NCBI GenBank assembly: GCA_005191425.1
Contig: SUPR01000003.1
Location: 1 to 64,000, forward strand
Direction: 5' to 3'
From: Candidatus Helarchaeota ASGARD archaeon Hel_GB_B
GTDB taxonomy: Archaea > Asgardarchaeota > Lokiarchaeia > Helarchaeales > HEL-GB-B
Length of the DNA stretch: 64,000 nucleotides
This document shows, in pieces, positions 54,732 to 61,307 of this stretch (the stretch's first letter is position 1; every line of letters starts with the position of its first letter). The notes under the pieces are model-generated. The model was not told the origin of the DNA. It saw nothing but the letters and a program-made list of their open reading frames with translations, and searched no databases. A program made the translations under genes and the position numbers.

Positions 54732-56975
54732 TTAGCTCCCAAGAAATTCAAATTTATTTAGATACTCACTAACAATTTCTGGTAAATCCCAAACTTTTTT
54801 AAATTCAATTGCACCATTTGGGCATCGTTCTACGCATTTTTGGCAAGCAATACACTTTATTGGTGTTATATTAATAGTACCAAGTCCCAAAAAATTTTCA
54901 GGCAATTTTATTGGCTTGCTAGGTATTTTTAAAGCTATATTTTTTATTATATTAATAATCATTTTCTTGTTTATCGGTAATTCATCAAGTTCTTCTTTAG
55001 ATAATTTAAAAATCTCTTGAATATCCCACTCATTTACCAAGTTTAATGCTGATTCTGGGCAAACTTCTTCACAGCTTTTACATGCTATACATTTCTTAAT
55101 ATCCCAATATATTTTTCCAAAACCGACTATATATTGTTCATAATCAAATTCAGTTTCATATTTTATTTTTGGAATTTTTATTGGAATAAGATTTTCAATA
55201 TTGATATCAATTTCTTTTTTACCTAAATTTCTAGATATTGAATCAAAAGTTCTTAAAAGTCTGTGATAATCTTTAAGAATATTATTTAAATCTGTCCTAA
55301 TAACTTTATTTGAATTATATTTGATATTACTTAAATTAGTTAATTCTTCGTCTATTTTCAATAAAGTTTCAAAAACAATTTGAAAATTTTCCCCGTTAAT
55401 TTCGCTTATTTTCAACAAAAAGTCTAAATCATTTAAAATTACATATATATTATCAAATAATGTATCCAAAAATTTTTCTGCTTGGCTTAAAACATGTGGG
55501 ACATCATATATGAAATAATCTTTTTTTTCGTCAACAATATCTATTTGTTTATCATTTAACATAGTAAGAAGTAGCTCAATTATTTCTTTTTGCTCAATTT
55601 TTGTGATATTGGATAGATCAAAAGGTGTCATAGGGCCATAATTTTTTAAAGATACAATTATTAGAGCTTTATTGAATTCTGTTAATAAGTTTTGATCCAA
55701 AAAATTAGCCAAATTAAAATTATCTTCTGTATTTTCTGTCTGTAAGAATTGACCTTTTTCAAAAACCAATGGGATTTTTTTCATATTAAATAATTCAATT
55801 CCAGCTAAAACCCTCAAATTAAGTCTATTGACTTGTCCTTGCTTTTCAAATTCAATAATCTTATCATTAAATAATTGAATTTCATCATTTATTAATTTTA
55901 AATATTTTAAAATATTTTCTTCATTCATTATTTCCGAATTTTTTGAAATAATGTTTTTAATTTTATCTATTTTTATAAAAAAGTAATTTACTACTTGAAA
56001 TTCTCTTAATTTATTAAAATTCTTGCTTAAATCAATTATATTTTTTAGTATTTTACTTACAGGGGGTATATCACAAATTAATTTGTAGTTAATTGTATTA
56101 TCTTTTATAATAACATCCAATAATCTTCTATCCATTAATAAAAAAATAGCTTTTATTATTATATCACTTGATAAATTACTGATTTTAATCAAATCATCAA
56201 AATCAAATTCTATTTGGCTATTTAAAAGGAAGATAATTAATGATGCGACTAATTCTACCAGTAATGTATTTTGAATATACTTTACTGTTTCTGCTTCATT
56301 TATTTTTTTTGTTGTAAAAGCTTTTTTAATTTGTATAAACGAGAATGTCAATTTTTTATTTTTTAAAATTCCAATTAATTTATCATTTACATATTTAAAA
56401 AAAGAATTTATGACCTGTTCTTCAGGTATTAATTTTAGATTATTAAAATAAATAAATAAATTGCGTAATTCATCCATTGATCCAATATGTTGTAATTCTT
56501 TTAAATTTGGATTCGGTATTATCTTATTTATTATATTTTCTATATTATCTAAGTAATTATTAATCTTATTAAAAGTATTATTGATTAATTTTTCATCATA
56601 ACTCTTTTTTATTCTATATAGTTGTTCCTTTTTATCTCGAACTTTCAAATTTTGAATATCTTTAATTTTTTTAATATCAATTGATATTTCTTCAAATATA
56701 TTTAATAGATGTTTTTTTAAATTAAAATCTCTGACGTTATAAAGGATATTGTTAGAGTTAAGAAAAGATATTAAATCATTTTTTATGATGTTTTTTACTT
56801 TTTTTATTGAACCCTTAAATTCATTAAATTTACTAATAATTTCGTTAAATTCCTTCTTAATACCTGTATTTACATTAAAAGTTCTCTTTTTTATTGTTAA
56901 TAATTTTAATATTTGTTCTAAAAACTCCAATCTTTTTGATGGTATCTGAATATTTTCGATCAATAACCTACTCAC
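54732..56975 (-). CDS. Helical protein with two winged-helix-like units and a C-terminal dicluster ferredoxin domain
   Basis: A 747-aa protein of unrecognised family. Residues 1-230 are charged helices. Two similar units follow: 242-303 (FDFDDLIKISNLSS ... LLDVIIKDNTINYKLICDIP) and 436-493 (MTPFDLSNITKIEQ ... QIDIVDEKKDYFIYDVP), each looking like a winged helix followed by a helical stretch. The C-terminus has two [4Fe-4S] motifs, CIACKSCEEVCPES (from 629) and CIACQKCVERCPNG (from 708), separated by an unusually long 65-residue spacer. It overlaps the HdrA-MvhD gene by 8 bases, so it is coupled to Hdr subunits. An electron-transfer or redox-sensing subunit is inferred. Confidence 0.7.
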   Translation of the reverse strand: MSRLLIENIQIPSKRLEFLEQILKLLTIKKRTFNVNTGIKKEFNEIISKFNEFKGSIKKVKNIIKNDLISFLNSNNILYNVRDFNLKKHLLNIFEEISIDIKKIKDIQNLKVRDKKEQLYRIKKSYDEKLINNTFNKINNYLDNIENIINKIIPNPNLKELQHIGSMDELRNLFIYFNNLKLIPEEQVINSFFKYVNDKLIGILKNKKLTFSFIQIKKAFTTKKINEAETVKYIQNTLLVELVASLIIFLLNSQIEFDFDDLIKISNLSSDIIIKAIFLLMDRRLLDVIIKDNTINYKLICDIPPVSKILKNIIDLSKNFNKLREFQVVNYFFIKIDKIKNIISKNSEIMNEENILKYLKLINDEIQLFNDKIIEFEKQGQVNRLNLRVLAGIELFNMKKIPLVFEKGQFLQTENTEDNFNLANFLDQNLLTEFNKALIIVSLKNYGPMTPFDLSNITKIEQKEIIELLLTMLNDKQIDIVDEKKDYFIYDVPHVLSQAEKFLDTLFDNIYVILNDLDFLLKISEINGENFQIVFETLLKIDEELTNLSNIKYNSNKVIRTDLNNILKDYHRLLRTFDSISRNLGKKEIDINIENLIPIKIPKIKYETEFDYEQYIVGFGKIYWDIKKCIACKSCEEVCPESALNLVNEWDIQEIFKLSKEELDELPINKKMIINIIKNIALKIPSKPIKLPENFLGLGTINITPIKCIACQKCVERCPNGAIEFKKVWDLPEIVSEYLNKFEFLGS

Positions 56976-59088
56976 TTTTTAATTTAAATTTTGGTAATTT
57001 ATCGAATTCATTTATTCTTTTTACAAAATCTTTAATTTTCAAGTATAATTTATTATTATCAGCTGCAAATGAAGTAAAGAATTCTATTCTATTTTTTTCC
57101 CAACCAATTGCCTCTAATATTTCCTTAGCAGCTTCTATTTGCATTTTTGCTTTAGAATTTCCATCAATATAATGGCATTTACCTTCATCACAAGCAATTA
57201 AAAAAACGCCATTAGCTCCTTCGTTAAAACATTTAAGAATATCTAATAATGACAATCTGCCACCACATGGTAAACGAATTAACCTGATATTATCTGAATA
57301 GCTTTTTCTTAATAATCCAAGCATATCTACCGAGGCATATGCACATTCATTACATACAAATCCTAGAATAATTGGTTTTTCAAATGTATGGGAATCTTTT
57401 AAAATAGATTCTATTTGAGCAAAAATCTCTTTGGGAGAATAATTATTTAATTTTGCTGCTCCAGTTGGGCAAACTGCATTACAAACTCCACATCCACGAC
57501 AAGAATATGGATCAATTAAAGCAAGGTATCTTACATCAGTTGAAGTTTCATTTTCCTTTTGTACCATATATGGGACTGAAAACGGGCATATCCTAACGCA
57601 TAGTTCACAGCCATTGCATAGTTCAGGATCTACAATCGTAAAATTCTGAGTATTAAAGATTTCAGGGAATTCAAATAATTTAATTATTTCCATCGACACT
57701 GAGTTTGCTTCTTTTAATGTTTCATCAATTAATTTAGGGCCCAAAACTGTTCCGCACGCAAAAATTCCATTTCGTGAAGTTTCAATATTATTTTGTTTTG
57801 GATATTTTCCTTGAATAAATCCTTTATTCCATGTTTTAATATTGATTTGATTTAATAACTTTATATTCTCCTTATTAGGGATAATTGCTGTGGATAAAAC
57901 AATTAAATCTGGATGAATTATTAAGACTTTTTGTAATAATGAGTCGTAAATTGTTACTGACAACTTATTCTGTATTTTTTCAATTTTTCCCAATTCTCCT
58001 CTTATAAAATTTATTCCTAAAGACCTGGCTTTTTGATAATCATATTCTGCTTTCCAAGGTGTCCTAATATCTATGTAAAGAATTGTAATTTCAAATTTTG
58101 GGAAATTGTTAAGAATTTCAATAGAATAATTAATAGCTGTTATACAACAATATTTACTACAATAATCATAATACTTTTTATTTCTTGAACCAACACATTG
58201 GACTATTAAAATTCGCTTTTTTAACTTGTTATCGCTAAATATTTTCATTAAATCTTTATCAGCATTATTTATATTATGATTTTTTAAAAAATTAAAAAAT
58301 TCTCCTAACTCAGATAAGGTAATTACATTTTTTTCTTCATCATATTTGTAAAAATCATTTAATTTTGGCCGAAAAATATCATGGCCCGTGGCTAATACTA
58401 GAACGGACGCATTTAATGTTTTTTCATTTAATTTATTATCGTGTTCTACGATTTTAACGGTATAATTCCCCAAATTTCCTATTATCCATTCAACATTCCA
58501 ATTAGTTAATATTCTAATTTTTTGAAAGTTTAATGATTTTACAATTTTTTCTATGAAATCTTTTCCTGATGTATTATATGGATGAATAAATGGTAATTTA
58601 TTGATAAATCCACCCAAGTAATTTTCTTTTTCTATAATTGTTATTTCATAACCAAGATCTTGTAAATTTTTTGCTATCTGTAATCCTGCTATTCCCCCCC
58701 CAATAATAACTAACTTCTTTTCTAATTCTTTGACCTCATTTGTTTTATATTCTTTAGTAAATAATTTATCAATGTGCGATTTTATTAATATTGTAGCCTT
58801 GTAAGTAGCTTTATTAGATTCATGAACCCAAGCACATTGTTCGCGTATATTTGCGACTTCAAATAAGATATTTTGTAGATTATATTTTTTTAACTCAAGC
58901 TTAAGTTTCATTTCTATTATCTGTGGTGTACAACCTCCAAATACAATACCTTTAATATTTTTTGTTTCCAAGATTTTAATTAGTTTTTGAAATCCTTCAG
59001 TTGAGCATAAATGGTCAAAAATATAGATGGAAGAGAGGGGAAATTCTTTTTTTAAATCAGATTCTATTAATTTAAAATTTAATTCCAT
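56968..59088 (-). CDS. hdrA: HdrA-MvhD fusion flavoprotein
   Basis: A 706-aa fusion. Residues 1-120 match the HdrA N-domain but lack its VCxCG element (HLCSTEG and GGCTPQIIE remain). FAD-binding IIGGGIAGL starts at 128. VQCVGSRNKKYYDYCSKYCC is the HdrA cluster-binding stretch. Two ferredoxin motifs follow (CNGCELCVRICPF, CRGCGVCNAVCPTG). Residues about 580-706 are an MvhD domain: LGFVCNECAYASVDMLG, IRLPCGGRLSLLDIL and IACDEGKCHYIDGN. The usual GGCHPGDC is changed to ACDEGKC. Fusions of this type couple HdrA to an electron-donating hydrogenase or formate dehydrogenase. Confidence 0.88.
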   Translation of the reverse strand: MELNFKLIESDLKKEFPLSSIYIFDHLCSTEGFQKLIKILETKNIKGIVFGGCTPQIIEMKLKLELKKYNLQNILFEVANIREQCAWVHESNKATYKATILIKSHIDKLFTKEYKTNEVKELEKKLVIIGGGIAGLQIAKNLQDLGYEITIIEKENYLGGFINKLPFIHPYNTSGKDFIEKIVKSLNFQKIRILTNWNVEWIIGNLGNYTVKIVEHDNKLNEKTLNASVLVLATGHDIFRPKLNDFYKYDEEKNVITLSELGEFFNFLKNHNINNADKDLMKIFSDNKLKKRILIVQCVGSRNKKYYDYCSKYCCITAINYSIEILNNFPKFEITILYIDIRTPWKAEYDYQKARSLGINFIRGELGKIEKIQNKLSVTIYDSLLQKVLIIHPDLIVLSTAIIPNKENIKLLNQINIKTWNKGFIQGKYPKQNNIETSRNGIFACGTVLGPKLIDETLKEANSVSMEIIKLFEFPEIFNTQNFTIVDPELCNGCELCVRICPFSVPYMVQKENETSTDVRYLALIDPYSCRGCGVCNAVCPTGAAKLNNYSPKEIFAQIESILKDSHTFEKPIILGFVCNECAYASVDMLGLLRKSYSDNIRLIRLPCGGRLSLLDILKCFNEGANGVFLIACDEGKCHYIDGNSKAKMQIEAAKEILEAIGWEKNRIEFFTSFAADNNKLYLKIKDFVKRINEFDKLPKFKLKSE

Positions 59089-59131
59089 TGTATTTCCGCA
59101 AGTACAAAGGCAAATTAAAACTTGATCTTGG

Positions 59132-60478
59132 TTAAGAAATATTATCCCTCCTAAAATTGTTAATTTCTTTAAAAATTTTTAGTGCAATACTTTTTGAAGA
59201 TGTTATTGTATCAACAATATCCATTGGACTTATAACAGACCCACAAGCATAAATTCCTTCTATATTGGTGGTAATTTGATCTTCTTTTACATTAATAAAA
59301 CCTTCAGAAGTTAATTCTAAATTTAATTTTCTGGATAATTCTATACTATCCTTAGACATAATAATTGCTGTACTTAATACTAATAAATCAGCTTGAATAA
59401 TAAGTACCGCATTCAATAGAGCATCATATATTTTTAAAGTTAATTTATTATCATTTTCTTTATTTTCTGATTGTTTAATATCTATTAATCTTCCCTTGAT
59501 AAATTTCACATCATTTTCTCGAGCTTGGGTATAATATTTTTCTAAAAACCCCATTGTCCTAATATCTATGTAAACGATATAAACTTCAGGGGGTGGGTCA
59601 TAATTTTCTTTTAGTATTTTTGCATTTTTGATAGCATATTCACAACAAAGTACACTACAATATCTATTATATTTTTCATCTCTAGACCCTACACATTGCA
59701 CTATAACTATTGATTTAACTTCTTTTTGATTTGATGGACGTATTAATTTTCCTTGAGTTGGTCCGTTTGGGTCTATCATTAATACTAATTGATATTGTGT
59801 TATTACATCTTTATATATTCCATATTTGTAGTCGTTCATTAATTTTGGGATATATTCATCAAAACCTGTTGCTAATATTATATCTGCACATGAAATATTT
59901 ATATGGATGTCTTTTTCGTTTAGATTAATTGCATTGACCGGACATGATTTTTCACATAAATTACACCCAAATTTGCATTTATCTTGATTAATAATAAAAT
60001 AGTTAGATATACATTGTGGATAATGGCTTGATATAATCGGAAGATCTGGATTTCCTTTAAAAACCTCATTTAAATCGTTAATTTTTGGGCACACTACTAA
60101 ACATTTTCCACAATTAATACAATCTTGGTTAACATATGTAGCGTGTTTTATTAATTTAATTTTAAAATTTCCTTTTTTACCAGAGCAAGATTCAAGTTCT
60201 GTATTATTAAGTAGAACAATATTTGGATGAAAATTTATCCCAGATCGATAAAAGCATTTTCTTATGCCATCCTTATATTTGGTGGAAAGGAGACAAAAAA
60301 AACAATCATCTGTGGGAAATGCTTTATAGAGGTGGCCGGCATGCCCTCCAAAAAAGGGTTTTTTCTCAATTAAGTATATTTTAAAACCCAAATCTGCCAA
60401 TTGTATTGCCATATTTAGGCCAGCAATACCGCCACCAAAAATACTTATCGTTTTTTCTGTTTCCAAATTTTTACTCAT
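59132..60478 (-). CDS. hdrA: Short HdrA-like flavoprotein with inserted ferredoxin domain
   Basis: A 448-aa protein. FAD-binding IFGGGIAGLNMAIQLADLG starts at 13, GGHAGHLYKAFPTDDCFFC is the HdrA cysteine region, and two [4Fe-4S] motifs lie within (CINCGKCLVVCPK and CKFGCNLCEKSCPVN). VQCVGSRDEKYNRYCSVLCC is a further HdrA mark. Compared with full HdrA (about 650 aa) it lacks the N-terminal domain and the C-terminal ferredoxin. It overlaps the upstream small gene by 8 bases and probably works in the same complex. Confidence 0.87.
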   Translation of the reverse strand: MSKNLETEKTISIFGGGIAGLNMAIQLADLGFKIYLIEKKPFFGGHAGHLYKAFPTDDCFFCLLSTKYKDGIRKCFYRSGINFHPNIVLLNNTELESCSGKKGNFKIKLIKHATYVNQDCINCGKCLVVCPKINDLNEVFKGNPDLPIISSHYPQCISNYFIINQDKCKFGCNLCEKSCPVNAINLNEKDIHINISCADIILATGFDEYIPKLMNDYKYGIYKDVITQYQLVLMIDPNGPTQGKLIRPSNQKEVKSIVIVQCVGSRDEKYNRYCSVLCCEYAIKNAKILKENYDPPPEVYIVYIDIRTMGFLEKYYTQARENDVKFIKGRLIDIKQSENKENDNKLTLKIYDALLNAVLIIQADLLVLSTAIIMSKDSIELSRKLNLELTSEGFINVKEDQITTNIEGIYACGSVISPMDIVDTITSSKSIALKIFKEINNFRRDNIS

Positions 60479-60776
60479 CTTTTACATACCAATGATGTTT
60501 TAATCGTAATTTATATATTTCAAATTCCAAATTTGTTAATTCATTTTGTAGGGCTTTTATTTCAATATTAAATTTCTCTTGGGATATTTCTCCAATTTGC
60601 TTTTGGACGACCAAATTCTTTAATTCTAATTGTTTTAATTTTATTGATTTTTTAATCTCTTCAAATTTATCTCTATTTTCTGAGATTATTTGTTTCCATT
60701 TATTACTAGATTTGTTTGTCTTATCTAATTGGTCGATAATTTCCATTAATTTTTTTCTTTTTTCTTCATCAATCAC
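60471..60776 (-). CDS. Small coiled-coil protein in the Hdr operon
   Basis: A 101-aa, highly charged helical protein (KRKKLMEIIDQLDK, IKLKQLELKNLVVQKQ, IKALQNELTNLEFEIYKL) likely to form a coiled coil. No cysteines, no recognised family. It lies between mvhD and the short hdrA gene, overlapping the latter by 8 bases. An assembly or tethering role in the Hdr complex is inference. Confidence 0.6.
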   Translation of the reverse strand: MIDEEKRKKLMEIIDQLDKTNKSSNKWKQIISENRDKFEEIKKSIKLKQLELKNLVVQKQIGEISQEKFNIEIKALQNELTNLEFEIYKLRLKHHWYVKDE

Positions 60777-60811
60777 TTTTCAAACAACTTTATATTATTT
60801 CTACACACTAT

Positions 60812-60880
60812 AATCGATCCCTGTGCAAGGGTGTCCTATTCAGAGCAGCTCTTTAAGTCTGAACAGTCATTCTATCGATT
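60812..60880 (-). promoter_or_regulatory. SECIS element of mvhD, eukaryote-like, overlapping the stop codon
   Basis: On the minus strand, helix I is AAUCGAU (60880-60874) with AUCGAUU (60818-60812), 7 bp. Then AGA-AUGA, where UGA (60869-60867) is the mvhD stop codon. Helix II is CUGUUCAGA (60866-60858) with UCUGAAUAG (60844-60836), 9 pairs including one G-U. The apical loop CUUAAAGAGCUGC (60857-60845) holds AAA 12 bases after UGA. The 3' side is GA (60835-60834), giving the tandem G-A quartet. An extra small hairpin CCCU/AGGG lies on the 3' side. The arrangement matches the eukaryotic SECIS core rather than the methanogen GAA/A type. Confidence 0.75.
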
Positions 60881-61307
60881 TTTGCTTTTTTAATGGGTTA
60901 AGTCCCATTTTTTCCACATCTGCTGCGACTTTTTCAATGATATCTTTCAGTTTGTCAGCTTCGGCAGCTGATACAAAATGCATTTGTACCCGGTCTTCAT
61001 TAATTCCAATGTCTTTCAATAATTCTCTAACAAATTTAACTCGTCTGGCGCATGCTAAATTCCCTACTTTATATTCGCAATCTCCGGGATGTCAACCAAC
61101 GCTAATCACTGCATCTGCGCCATCTACTAGTCCCCGTAAGATGTGATTGACATCTACTCGACCTGTACATGGTAACCTAAGAATTCTTACTATCGGATTA
61201 TATTGTAGCTTAAGAGTCCCTGCTAAATCTGCAGCAGAATAGGAACACCTCATACATGCAAACATTAATACGACAGGTTGTTGCTCTTTAATTTTACATC
61301 ACTCCAT
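60867..61307 (-). CDS. mvhD: MvhD/VhuD, hydrogenase-linked iron-sulfur subunit, selenoprotein
   Basis: A 146-residue reading through in-frame TGA. FACMRCSYSAADLAG, LRLPCTGRVDVNHIL and VGUHPGDCEYKVGN match MvhD throughout, and TGA (61094-61092, residue 72) falls exactly at the Cys/Sec of the GG(C/U)HPGDC motif. The frame stays coding to TGA 60869, beyond which the SECIS begins. MvhD passes electrons from a hydrogenase or formate dehydrogenase to HdrA through a [2Fe-2S] cluster. The start is uncertain. ATG 61307 directly follows the hdrA stop but has another in-frame TGA at codon 3. A non-ATG start near 61292 behind GGAG, or ATG 61265, would avoid it. Confidence 0.88.

Noticed and set aside
61092-61094. 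Interpretation of the mvhD in-frame TGA as a sequencing error or pseudogene
   Set aside because: TGA falls exactly at the Cys/Sec site of the family, coding conservation continues after it, and a SECIS-like structure follows the gene.
60823-61146. A 107-codon open frame on the plus strand over mvhD
   Set aside because: It is antisense to the conserved mvhD frame and has no recognisable protein features; the minus-strand reading matches MvhD motifs throughout.
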